Of a DNA stretch of 11,782 nucleotides, positions 1 to 7,088 are shown one piece after another. The notes below the pieces were generated by a model. That model saw only the letters and a list, made by a program, of their open reading frames with translations. It made no database searches and was not told the origin of the DNA. Both the position numbers and the translations under genes were made by a program. Source of the DNA: an uncultured Bacteroidales bacterium (lineage in GTDB: Bacteria; Bacteroidota; Bacteroidia; Bacteroidales; P3); contig CALEPD010000159.1 of NCBI GenBank assembly GCA_937910265.1, forward strand, positions 1 to 11,782, in the 5' to 3' direction. Positions within the stretch are counted from its first letter, which is position 1. Each line of letters starts with the position of its first letter.

Positions 1-54
1 TGTCGTTTGTGCGTCAAATAGAGTGACTGACCCGAGTTTCTTGTATTTTGCCAT
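1..54 (-). CDS. N-terminus of a probable IS5-type transposase (partial, runs off left edge)
   Basis: An ATG on the minus strand at 54 opens a frame that stays open for 18 codons to the window edge and reads MAKYKKLGSVTLFDAQTT. This short basic start followed by a 'LFD' motif resembles what I remember of IS5-family transposases in Bacteroidales, which usually begin M-A-K-Y-K and carry LFD within the first 15 residues. With so few residues the family call is tentative. If it is right, one end of the insertion sequence should lie between this start and the M16 peptidase gene, but its terminal repeat cannot be recognised because the partner end lies outside the window. The gene diverges from the M16 gene. 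It could instead be an unrelated small protein. Confidence 0.45.
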   Translation of the reverse strand, partial: MAKYKKLGSVTLFDAQTT

Positions 55-400
55 AGGTTTCGTATTTATGTTCAATATAACAACGAATATATATATTTAT
101 TTTATTATCAGTGATTTAAATTTTAAAGATTACCGTAATATATTTGGTGTAAAATGTTTTTTTTGATTTTTCTATGGAAAAACGATTTCTGTTGCAAAAA
201 GTAGCGTTCCGGTTGATGTGTTGTTCGTTTTGTTTTGCTCTTTTGTGGTGGAGAAATATTCATTTCTTGCGGTGAAGCATATTTGCAATAATACTACATC
301 GTTGTCGTTATTAACTGAAAGTTGCAGGAGTTTATTATATTTTGTTGAATAGGCGGCAAGTGTCGTACAATCATTTGTTGGCATACTTGTCAAGTTTTCA
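55..400. other. Gene-free AT-rich divergent intergenic region
   Basis: This stretch separates the left-edge gene from the M16 peptidase. I see no credible gene. The only sizeable frame, on the minus strand at 172-393, needs a TTG start and encodes a polar sequence with no recognisable features. The first part, to about 165, is very AT-rich. A 6-bp perfect hairpin with a TATG loop lies at 167-182 directly after a T-rich tract. It is not followed by a T-run on either strand, so it is not a convincing terminator. The region may hold one end of an insertion sequence and the promoter of the M16 gene. Confidence 0.6.
115..146 (+). promoter_or_regulatory. Possible Bacteroidota-type promoter
   Basis: TATATTTG at 139-146 matches the Bacteroidota -7 consensus TAnnTTTG exactly. 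A weak -33-like TTTA lies at 115-118, about 20 bp upstream, where the consensus would be TTTG. If used, it would give the M16 peptidase gene a leader of about 300 nt, which is long. The region is AT-rich, so a chance match is quite possible. Confidence 0.25.
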
Positions 401-454
401 ATGGCTTATATAGTTCCCAGCACTAAATGGTACCGAAAACAAACGTATGCCGAG

Positions 455-1696
455 ATGATTCATTTTAATAGATTTCTGTTGCCGAACGGATTGAGACTTG
501 TCGTTCACGAGGATCATAATACCCCTCTTGTAACTATAAACATGCTATGTGGTGTGGGTGCCCGAAACGAGAATCCGAATATGACGGGTTTTGCACACCT
601 CTTTGAGCATTTGATGTTCGGTGGTACTGCCCGATATCCCGACTACGACCGAGAGGTTGCTTTGATGGGTGGCGACAGCAATGCTTTCACCAATAACGAT
701 TATACCAATTACTATCTGACTGTACCGGCTTCATGTTTCGAGCAGGCATTGCGTTTGGAGGCTGACCGCTTGAAGGGCATCGAATTTTCCCTCGACCGTT
801 TGCGTGTGCAGCAGCAAGTTGTTACCGAGGAATACAATCAGCGTTATCTGAATAGCCCTTACGGCGACGTCTACCTCTTGCTGCGTCCGTTGTGTTATAA
901 ACAGCATCCCTATCGTTGGTGTACCATTGGCAGTGATATCAAGCATGTTCAAGATGCCACATTGAAGGATGTCCGCGACTTTTTTTACAGATATTATTCC
1001 ACCGACAATATTATTCTTTCTGTTGCTGGCGATATTCGGGAAAACGAAGTGCTGGATTTGGTTTATAAGCATTTTGGGACCATCGCTCCAACATCTGTGC
1101 AGGCTCCTTATGAGGAACTGCCGTTATTTGAGCCCGAACAGACTGAACCCAGGCACACTACCGTATATCGTCCGGTTCCCACAGATGCCATTTACAAGGC
1201 GTTTGTTATGGCCGACCATACATCTTCCGACTACTATGCTTTCGATCTATTGAGTGATGTGCTGAGTAATGGAAATTCATCCCGTTTGTATGACAAATAT
1301 GTGAAAGAGAAACAGATGTTTGCTGAAGTAAACGCATATATTACAGGTGAACAAAGCACAGGTTTGTTTGTTGTTTCGGGAAGAGTGTCTCCAGGTGTTG
1401 GCATTGCTGAGAAGGCTATAGATGACGAATTGCAACTTCTGACACAGCAAACAATCGATTCCCGTGAGTTCGAAAAGGTTGTCAACAAATTTGAATGCAA
1501 TTTTGCTTATTCTCAATACAAGGTTGCCGACAAAGCTTATTCTCTATGCTACTACGAGTGGCTTGGTCATATTGATTGGGTTAATGATGAGCCATTGGAA
1601 TACAGGAAGATGACAGTGGATGACCTTAAAAGAGTGGCATCCTCGACATTTGTTCCTTTTAAGGCAAACACGTTGTATTATTTGAAAAATAAATGA
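455..1696 (+). CDS. M16 family zinc metallopeptidase (insulinase/pitrilysin-like)
   Basis: This is a short M16 peptidase of 413 residues from the ATG at 455. Numbering from that Met, the inverted zinc motif HLFEH is at 48-52 (two His ligands, catalytic Glu51). The Glu pair at 125-126 fits the distal third zinc ligand. An Arg277/Tyr279 pair in the C-terminal half matches the substrate-binding R...Y motif of the second M16 domain. There is no signal peptide, so it is probably cytoplasmic and degrades peptides. The frame is open from an earlier ATG at 401, adding 18 residues. I prefer 455 because family members I recall begin 'M-x-x-N-R-F-x-L-x-N-G' exactly there, and the A-rich stretch GAAAACAAACG lies just upstream. 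It stands alone here; an adjacent M16 partner is often found. Its natural substrate is unknown. Confidence 0.93.
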   Translation: MIHFNRFLLPNGLRLVVHEDHNTPLVTINMLCGVGARNENPNMTGFAHLFEHLMFGGTARYPDYDREVALMGGDSNAFTNNDYTNYYLTVPASCFEQALRLEADRLKGIEFSLDRLRVQQQVVTEEYNQRYLNSPYGDVYLLLRPLCYKQHPYRWCTIGSDIKHVQDATLKDVRDFFYRYYSTDNIILSVAGDIRENEVLDLVYKHFGTIAPTSVQAPYEELPLFEPEQTEPRHTTVYRPVPTDAIYKAFVMADHTSSDYYAFDLLSDVLSNGNSSRLYDKYVKEKQMFAEVNAYITGEQSTGLFVVSGRVSPGVGIAEKAIDDELQLLTQQTIDSREFEKVVNKFECNFAYSQYKVADKAYSLCYYEWLGHIDWVNDEPLEYRKMTVDDLKRVASSTFVPFKANTLYYLKNK

Positions 1697-1817
1697 TGGA
1701 TGAAGTGGGCGATATCTTCAATTGTTTCCTGTGGGTTACATGGGTCCAGTCTACCTAAAAACTGTCGGTAAAAGTATTCCCGGTCAAGGTGACATGATGA
1801 TTTTTTTTAATTGTATT

Positions 1818-1832
1818 TATAGAAACTCTATA
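1818..1832. repeat. Short perfect inverted repeat upstream of the K+ channel gene
   Basis: TATAGA-AAC-TCTATA is a perfect palindrome with 6-bp arms and a 3-bp spacer, ending 25 bp before the channel start codon. It sits where an operator or promoter element would be expected. A T9 tract ending at 1808 lies just upstream and may reflect termination after the M16 gene, preceded only by a weak GTCA/TGAC hairpin. The palindrome is AT-rich, so it may be chance. Confidence 0.2.
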
Positions 1833-1857
1833 GTGTAAAAGTAAAAATATTGACTAC

Positions 1858-2994
1858 ATGAAAATTGGTGATGCAATATTGAATGTACTGAAAAAGATAG
1901 GATTGTTTATTTTGCGTCAAATTGCTAATTTGGGCCGTAAACTTGCTCCGATCGTAAAAGCAATTTACCAGTTCTTTGCAAAATGGATTGGAATATTGTG
2001 GGAAAAAGTCAAAACCTTTCCGTATAAGGAAAAAGGTTACGCATTTTTGGCATTTGTGGGAAATTTGTTGCACAATATATTATTCAAATTTCTATTGCCG
2101 AAGAAGTATCGAAACGTCTCGAAAAGGCGTATTTATGAAATTATATTTAAATCGGATACACCGGAGGGTAAGAAGTTTGATATTGTATTGCTTACATTGA
2201 TTTCTCTGAATATCATCTTGTTGGTGGTTGACAGTATGTTGGGCGCTAACAATACATTAACAGTAAGTCTGCGACATGGGACCTTTTCCTATTGGCTTAT
2301 GAAGGGTCTCGAGTGGGGATTTACCATTTTCTTTACGTTTGAGTACTATTTGCGTATATATTGTTTGAAGAAACCATGGCAATATGCCCTTTCGTTTTAC
2401 GGCATCATCGACTTTATATCCATCTTCCCCGCATACTTGAGCATCTTCCTTCCCGCTACTCAGGCTTTCTCCGTATTCCGTCTCTTGCGATTACTTCGCA
2501 TTTTCCGCATTCTGAACATGCGTAGGTTCCTTAAGGAGGGAAAACAATTGCTCAATGCTTTGAGACGTAGCCTTACAAAGATTATATTCATGCTCTTTGT
2601 GTTTATCGCGGCAGTGATTTTAGGCACAATTATGTATGCTCTCGAAGGTGACAAGAATGACGACATTGCCTCTATCCCTGAGGGTATATACTGGGCTGTC
2701 GTGACAATCACCACGGTTGGATATGGCGATATCAGTCCCATTACGCCGGTGGGACGCTTTGTGTCGGTTGTGGTTATGCTTTTGGGTTATGCCGTAATTG
2801 CTGTTCCAAGTGGTATTGTGGTTGGCGAAACTATAGCTTCCTTGAAGAGCGATACCGAAGACGATTTCACTGATAGCGACCCATTTAATATTGTCCCAGA
2901 TGACGAAGACCAAAAAAGTTCGGATGACTCTACGGCTCAAGGTAATCAGACGCCTGCTGTAGTCGAGCATCACGCTCCATATGAAACTAAGTGA
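1858..2994 (+). CDS. Voltage-gated potassium channel (six-TM, Kv-like)
   Basis: The 378-residue protein has the full Kv layout. S1 is at about 106-126, S2 at 150-168, S3 at 179-198 and S5 at 240-262. S4 is at 202-220 with arginines at every third position (R208, R211, R214, R217). The pore helix is near 275-285, the selectivity filter TVGYGD at 286-291 and S6 at 300-322. It should conduct K+ across the inner membrane in a voltage-dependent way, as a tetramer. Two regions are unusual. About 90 residues precede the core and are rich in Lys/Arg and hydrophobic residues, suggesting amphipathic helices at the membrane. The C-tail, from about 329, is acidic, polar and probably disordered. The start is supported by an A-rich leader (AAAAGTAAAAAT) and by the lack of another Met near the core. 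The gap of 161 bp from the M16 gene suggests separate transcription. Confidence 0.94.
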   Translation: MKIGDAILNVLKKIGLFILRQIANLGRKLAPIVKAIYQFFAKWIGILWEKVKTFPYKEKGYAFLAFVGNLLHNILFKFLLPKKYRNVSKRRIYEIIFKSDTPEGKKFDIVLLTLISLNIILLVVDSMLGANNTLTVSLRHGTFSYWLMKGLEWGFTIFFTFEYYLRIYCLKKPWQYALSFYGIIDFISIFPAYLSIFLPATQAFSVFRLLRLLRIFRILNMRRFLKEGKQLLNALRRSLTKIIFMLFVFIAAVILGTIMYALEGDKNDDIASIPEGIYWAVVTITTVGYGDISPITPVGRFVSVVVMLLGYAVIAVPSGIVVGETIASLKSDTEDDFTDSDPFNIVPDDEDQKSSDDSTAQGNQTPAVVEHHAPYETK

Positions 2995-3034
2995 TTCGGA
3001 CGAGTCTCAATGTAAGTGATTGTGTTCAAAAGTT

Positions 3035-3056
3035 ATAAAGACGAAAAACTCTTTAT
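3035..3056 (+). terminator. Candidate hairpin after the K+ channel gene
   Basis: ATAAAGA at 3035-3041 pairs perfectly with TCTTTAT at 3050-3056 around an 8-nt loop (CGAAAAAC), 40 bp after the channel stop codon. G-T wobbles could extend the base of the stem. The stem is AT-rich and no T-run follows, so it is a weak terminator candidate. Confidence 0.25.
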
Positions 3057-3111
3057 GGTGGATTCTATAAATTGGTTTCGTGCGATTTTGTTCTTATTTC
3101 GAGCAGATTTC

Positions 3112-3172
3112 CGTGCGGAAGGATATGCAGAAAGCCAGTGACTTTCGATAGCGTTCCACATGACGCCGCACG
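3112..3172. repeat. Nested inverted repeats, possible structured RNA or repeat element
   Basis: CGTGCGG at 3112-3118 is perfectly complementary to CCGCACG at 3166-3172. Between them GAAAG at 3130-3134 pairs with CTTTC at 3142-3146 around a 7-nt loop. Together they could fold into a two-tiered stem of about 61 nt, on either strand. An alternative local hairpin uses TTCC/GGAA around 3109-3120. The function is unknown: it could be a small RNA, a terminator for converging transcripts, or an interspersed repeat. Confidence 0.3.
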
Positions 3173-3335
3173 AAGAATGGCAAACGGAGAATCCTGTGGT
3201 GAATTGTAATAGACTGACAATCGGAGAGATGCTGAAATAAGGACAAAGGTGCTGAAAAATGGGACTCACTCCTGTTAACGATTAATTGCATTGTCAGTAG
3301 AATAACGTTGTATTTATCTCGATAAGAGGTGCCGT

Positions 3336-4574
3336 TTATTTGGTACTGATTATAGGTTGCACTAATTTACGGAGATTTTCAATATCAAGTTGTTGGTAGG
3401 AGATTTCTGCAGTGTCGACGAAGTACTCCTTGTTGGTTTTGTACTTCTCGGTATTGTATGTTGTGGCTTTGTCGAACAAGTTCCTTGCAACATTTACCTT
3501 TAATGTCTCGAAATCCATATTACCATTGCGGTACAGTGAATCTTGTTCCGGAGTCAGATGTTTGGATATCTTTTGGTAGTCTTTCTCGGGAAGCATGCCA
3601 TTCACATCCAAATTGCGCTCCAGTTCCGGGAAGTTGACCCATGATGTAATGGTTGTTTCCAATAACTCGATATTCTTTTTTCCTCGGTCGGTATAGTAAC
3701 CGAGATAAGCATGGCATGGTTCGACAAATATAACAGGTTTTAGCCCTATTTTACGCAGTATTGAGGCGAAAAACACACATGCGTCTATGCAGTTTGCTTG
3801 CCGTGTGTTGTATACTTGGTCGAAAAAGCGTATGTGTTGTACATTTGCATGACGGGAAGGATTGCTGGTGCATGAGATTGACGAGTAGGCAAGACCCCTG
3901 TTGAGGGCGTAGTACCATACCGCAAACACCTGTTCTTTTACATGTTTGGCTCCCGATTGATAACCTTGTACTGTGTTGATGATGCCTTGATTCATCATCT
4001 CGGTTAGCACCTCTTCAATAAACGGATGGTCCTCATTTACATAGGCGCTGAACATCCATCGGAAGTCCATCGGTTTGTTTCCAGGTGCTTTTATTGATAG
4101 TGGGCATTCGTTGACAGATCTGTAGGTGATACGGATATTCTCTATATCAACCTCTTCATCATTTATATAGCATGTAAAGGTGAGGTCGGTAGTGCCTTGT
4201 TGTCGGATGAGGTAGAGATTTTCGTATTTCCATTTTATGAGTGGCTTGAATTCATACAGTTCACCTTTGTTGGGCAGTATTTCTTGACAGATGGTTACAT
4301 AGTTTAGTGTCGAGGAATCGATTACTATACGCAAAACGGCATTGTCAGCAGGGGAGATAAGGGATACGTTGAAAAAGTATATGTCGTCAGCTCCTGCATA
4401 ATTGGTTAGTCCCATTACCAGTGAGGGGTATAGTTGTCCCTCAAACATGGGATTGTAGGTGGCTTTGAATTGTACTTCTGCCGGATTGTATATTTTGGTT
4501 TGCGGGTTTTGTTTGCATCCTGTTATCAGAACGACAGCAAGGATGGTGGCAAATATGCGTATAGTGTTTCTCAT
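3336..4574 (-). CDS. Transglutaminase-like domain lipoprotein
   Basis: From the ATG at 4574 the protein has 412 residues. It begins with a lipoprotein signal (basic start, hydrophobic stretch, lipobox LITGC with Cys20). The residues after Cys20 (KQNP) lack the acidic surface-export signal of some Bacteroidota lipoproteins, so a periplasmic location is likely. Residues 40-160 look beta-rich with no family I recognise. A transglutaminase-like core follows, with Cys262 (in ANCID), His288 (in CHAYLGYY) and Glu306 (in ELLETT) as a plausible Cys-His-acid triad. Such domains in bacteria can act as proteases, amidases or crosslinkers, so the reaction is undetermined. The frame continues upstream to an ATG at 4682, but that would overlap the rseC-like gene and bury the lipobox, so 4574 is preferred. 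It is the last gene of the leftward cluster, 34 bp after the rseC-like gene. Confidence 0.88.
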   Translation of the reverse strand: MRNTIRIFATILAVVLITGCKQNPQTKIYNPAEVQFKATYNPMFEGQLYPSLVMGLTNYAGADDIYFFNVSLISPADNAVLRIVIDSSTLNYVTICQEILPNKGELYEFKPLIKWKYENLYLIRQQGTTDLTFTCYINDEEVDIENIRITYRSVNECPLSIKAPGNKPMDFRWMFSAYVNEDHPFIEEVLTEMMNQGIINTVQGYQSGAKHVKEQVFAVWYYALNRGLAYSSISCTSNPSRHANVQHIRFFDQVYNTRQANCIDACVFFASILRKIGLKPVIFVEPCHAYLGYYTDRGKKNIELLETTITSWVNFPELERNLDVNGMLPEKDYQKISKHLTPEQDSLYRNGNMDFETLKVNVARNLFDKATTYNTEKYKTNKEYFVDTAEISYQQLDIENLRKLVQPIISTK

Positions 4575-4608
4575 TGTTGGGATTGTTCGTTGTCGGTAGG
4601 TTTTGTCG

Positions 4609-5028
4609 TTAATCTTCTTTGGCAACGGTAAATGTGAATTTACGTTCAAGTTTGTTGCGTTGGCTGTATAGTATGAGCACATACAAGGCCATAACAGTGA
4701 GCCCTATTATGGCTGAAATACCTTCCGAAATTCCCATTGATATGGGAATCACAATGGCGAGGATAAGCGCCACAGAGGGCAATACGTAGGCTATCAGCAC
4801 CGAAAGTAATCCAAGATTCTTGTTGATGTTTACTACTACATGGTCGCCTTCTTTGAAGTTTTGCCAATCTGAACATTTTACTGTTACCGTTTTGTCTTTT
4901 TGGTCGGCAAAACCGCATTTATGCTGTGCCTCACAACTGCTGCATGCTCCAAATGAGACAATCTGAACGTCAACAACGCCTTCTTTGACCGCCGTGACTG
5001 TACCGGGATGGCTTGCTATTGTTTCCAT
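4609..5028 (-). CDS. RseC/MucC-family membrane redox protein
   Basis: This 139-residue protein has the SoxR-reducing RseC family layout. A short beta-rich N-terminal domain carries the cysteine cluster C29-x2-C32-x5-C38, with a further Cys52. Two transmembrane helices follow at about 74-97 and 103-121, then a basic tail. Family members influence electron delivery and sigma-E or SoxR regulation in Proteobacteria. In Bacteroidota, as I recall, the family gene usually leads an rnf electron-transport operon. No rnf gene is in this window. It starts inside the end of the WG-repeat gene (13-bp overlap), which implies translational coupling. A GGAG lies 10 nt before the ATG. The cysteine cluster may bind a metal or an Fe-S centre, which is inference. 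Confidence 0.9.
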   Translation of the reverse strand: METIASHPGTVTAVKEGVVDVQIVSFGACSSCEAQHKCGFADQKDKTVTVKCSDWQNFKEGDHVVVNINKNLGLLSVLIAYVLPSVALILAIVIPISMGISEGISAIIGLTVMALYVLILYSQRNKLERKFTFTVAKED

Positions 5029-6296
5029 GATTTCGGGGCTCCTTTACAATTCTTTACACATTCGCCTTTGGCGTTCATCTTATGCACGTCACCATTGTAC
5101 ACCACTTCTGCTCGGCCATGTATGAATGGCGATGCAAATTGAAATACAAATGGTATGGATAACAGCCCTGTGGTGTCGATATATCCCCATGCACCGTTCG
5201 AACAGATTGGCGCAAGTCCTTCTGAAAAATGATATGCCGATTCGTAAAAAATGGGAACAATGAAAGCACCAGTCGTGTCAATGTATCCGAATCTTCCATT
5301 TTTTTCAATCAGAGCCATCCCGTCGTGAAAGATGTATGCCGATTCGCGTATCCCACTATGGTCATATTCCGGGGGAAGCAGAATGGATCCGTCTTTGCGG
5401 ATGATACCGTATTTCTGGTCTCGCATAATCAGTGCAAATCCGTTGACAAACGACCCTCCAAAGTCATACTCACATGGAATATATTCTTCTCCCGACTCAT
5501 TGAGATATCCGTATTTCCCATTGCGCATGACAAGGTATACATTTTCGCTATAGGCTACAATATCATGATAAATGAAAGGTGTGAGTTGCCGGTAACTGCT
5601 GTCAAACATGGCTATCTGTCCATTGTCTGCGGCAAAAAATCTGCCGTTGTTCATCGATGAGACAAAATCATATTTGATTGTCAGGGTCGTTTCCCCGTTC
5701 TTGTCAATCATGCCATATCTGTCGTATTGTTTTACAACGGCTACATTCTCTTTGTATGGATATGCGTATTCGTATTCCGCGTCTATGGCAAGTTTTCCGG
5801 TTTTGTCGATAAAGCCGTAGTATACAGAGAAACTGTCAATGTCAATGCTGACAACGGCCAGTCCTTCCGCAAATCCGCTGGCTGCCCGAAATTGGCATGG
5901 TATGACCATTTCTCCGTTAATGTTTGTGAATCCTTGGAGGCCATTCTGGGTCACTTGAATCATGCTGTCTAAAGGATAATATACATTTTCGTAAATGCAT
6001 GGTATTATCTCGGTTCCTTCACGATTTATGAGTCCGCAGTGATAATCGTCGATATACACTTTGCAGTAGTCCCCGTGAAATTTGTCGACATACATGTACT
6101 TGTTCTCAACAATTTGAGTCCCGTCTTCTAATTTGAATCCATAGCGTCCGTTGCTTTCTGTAGTTTGAATACCGTTGATGAATACCAACTCGCAGCCACA
6201 ACTTTCGTCGTCAACATATTTCACCTCGTCTTCTTGCCCGAATAGGGGCAGTGTGATGATTGAAAGCAGGAATAGGATTGGAATGGCTTTGTTCAT
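5016..6296 (-). CDS. Secreted WG-repeat protein
   Basis: The protein has 426 residues and opens with a signal peptide (hydrophobic residues 5-19, probable cleavage after Gly20, no lipobox). The rest is a series of about ten WG-type repeats, marked by aromatic/Gly/aromatic triplets or their variants at residues 52, 87, 121, 160, 194, 226, 262, 296, 336 and 370, so the spacing is 32-40 residues. Typical units read 'YGFIDKTGK' or 'FGYIDTTG' followed by a 'P..Y' segment. The sixth repeat is degenerate (GQIAMFDSS). The tail has a C413-x3-C417 pair. WG repeats are thought to form a beta-rich binding surface, and no enzymatic site is visible. The gene lies 15 bp after batE and overlaps the rseC-like gene, so it is probably co-expressed with the Bat proteins and acts in the periplasm or outside the cell. 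Confidence 0.9.
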   Translation of the reverse strand: MNKAIPILFLLSIITLPLFGQEDEVKYVDDESCGCELVFINGIQTTESNGRYGFKLEDGTQIVENKYMYVDKFHGDYCKVYIDDYHCGLINREGTEIIPCIYENVYYPLDSMIQVTQNGLQGFTNINGEMVIPCQFRAASGFAEGLAVVSIDIDSFSVYYGFIDKTGKLAIDAEYEYAYPYKENVAVVKQYDRYGMIDKNGETTLTIKYDFVSSMNNGRFFAADNGQIAMFDSSYRQLTPFIYHDIVAYSENVYLVMRNGKYGYLNESGEEYIPCEYDFGGSFVNGFALIMRDQKYGIIRKDGSILLPPEYDHSGIRESAYIFHDGMALIEKNGRFGYIDTTGAFIVPIFYESAYHFSEGLAPICSNGAWGYIDTTGLLSIPFVFQFASPFIHGRAEVVYNGDVHKMNAKGECVKNCKGAPKSWKQ

Positions 6297-6311
6297 ATTG
6301 ACAGAGGCTTT

Positions 6312-7088
6312 TTATATGATTTCTATCTCGTTGTTCATAATCCATCCTTTGTTGCCGTCGGCAATCTGGATAAGGAACCATTCTCCGACCTCTTCATCGA
6401 TCGTGATTTTGGCGCCTTCATGTAAGATGAATTTGTCTATACTGTTGCTTTCGGGTGAACTTTTCACTGTTATTGCAGGAACTGTTACAATGGCAGTGTT
6501 GCTATGGGTCGAATGGTATTGTGAGCTTGCACCGATACCGCTGGATATTATCAACAGTAATGTGCTGATGCAGCCTAAGATGAAATACAGCTTTCGATTT
6601 CCGTAGCGTTTGGCTGAGCGGAATAAGACCCAACAAGCACCTGCCAATGAAAATGCAATCAATATTGCAATTCTCCACCCTTGTGGCGGCAATAGATTCT
6701 CAACGGTGCGCATCCATCTGTTAAGAAAAAACTCAGGTATAACTTCAATGTTGTCGGTGGTTTTGCTGTTTGCCAATGCAAGGTTTTCCAGCGCTTCTTT
6801 GTCATGAGGACGAAGCTTTAGTGCACGTTCATAGTTGAGTATGGCTTTCCCCAATTCGTTTAATCTGTAATAGGCATTTCCCAAATTGTAATACAACTCA
6901 GGTGAGTGAAATCCCGCATCCAATACCGATTCGTATAATGATACGGCTGTTTGGTAATCATTTTGTCCGTATGCTTCGTATGCTGATTCCATTGTGGATT
7001 GGCATGCCGATTTCGAAATCTCGTTTGCATGTGTCGACGCGATGCCTAAACATAGAGTTAGTATGATGTATGCAATTGTTTTTTTCAT
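6312..7088 (-). CDS. batE: BatE: TPR and SH3-like membrane protein of the Bat operon
   Basis: The 258-residue protein begins with a signal peptide (MKKTIAYIILTLC..., probable cleavage after Ala21). Two TPR units follow at about 33-100 (YEAYGQNDYQTAVSLYESVL and YYNLGNAYYRLNELGKAILN). Two transmembrane helices lie at about 138-156 and 168-185, and a bacterial SH3-like domain at 195-258 (ITVKSSPESNS...GWI). This order of signal, TPR, two TMs and SH3 is that of BatE. The TPR part should face the periplasm, and given two TM helices the SH3 domain should as well. It overlaps batD by 4 bp (ATGA), a sign of translational coupling. It probably helps assemble or anchor the Bat complex, possibly near peptidoglycan through the SH3 domain, which is inference. 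Confidence 0.92.
   Translation of the reverse strand: MKKTIAYIILTLCLGIASTHANEISKSACQSTMESAYEAYGQNDYQTAVSLYESVLDAGFHSPELYYNLGNAYYRLNELGKAILNYERALKLRPHDKEALENLALANSKTTDNIEVIPEFFLNRWMRTVENLLPPQGWRIAILIAFSLAGACWVLFRSAKRYGNRKLYFILGCISTLLLIISSGIGASSQYHSTHSNTAIVTVPAITVKSSPESNSIDKFILHEGAKITIDEEVGEWFLIQIADGNKGWIMNNEIEII

Larger units (their letters stand above)
2995..3335. other. Non-coding convergent intergenic region
   Basis: This stretch of about 340 bp lies between the ends of the channel gene and the leftward operon. Minus-strand frames of 65-78 codons overlap one another at 3033-3291. They are rich in Ser, His and Arg, lack domains, and do not look coding. The region contains several inverted repeats, listed separately. 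A weak TTAT-CTCG-ATAA hairpin at 3312-3323, just past the last operon gene, might contribute to termination but has no T-run. No tRNA or known riboswitch was recognised. The middle part, 3094-3210, is more GC-rich than its flanks and could be a repeat or a small RNA. Confidence 0.5.

Noticed and set aside
167..182. TTTTTC-TATG-GAAAAA hairpin as a terminator
   Set aside because: The T-run precedes the stem on the plus strand, and none follows the stem on either strand. It is expected by chance in AT-rich DNA.
172..393. Minus-strand frame of 73 codons between the left-edge gene and the M16 gene
   Set aside because: It needs a TTG start, has no recognisable features, and lies in a region with promoter-like composition.
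3108..3172. Integron attC-like site
   Set aside because: The nested palindromes are superficially similar, but no core GTTRRRY and matching inverse core were found in the right places, and no cassette gene or integrase is nearby.
3033..3291. Minus-strand frames of 65-78 codons in the convergent intergenic region
   Set aside because: The two overlap in different frames, have Ser/His/Arg-rich composition, no domain and no leader. They are more likely by-products of a non-coding repeat or RNA.
4575..4682. Upstream start at 4682 for the transglutaminase-like lipoprotein
   Set aside because: It would overlap the rseC-like coding region by 74 bp and place 36 polar residues before a clear lipoprotein signal that starts at 4574.
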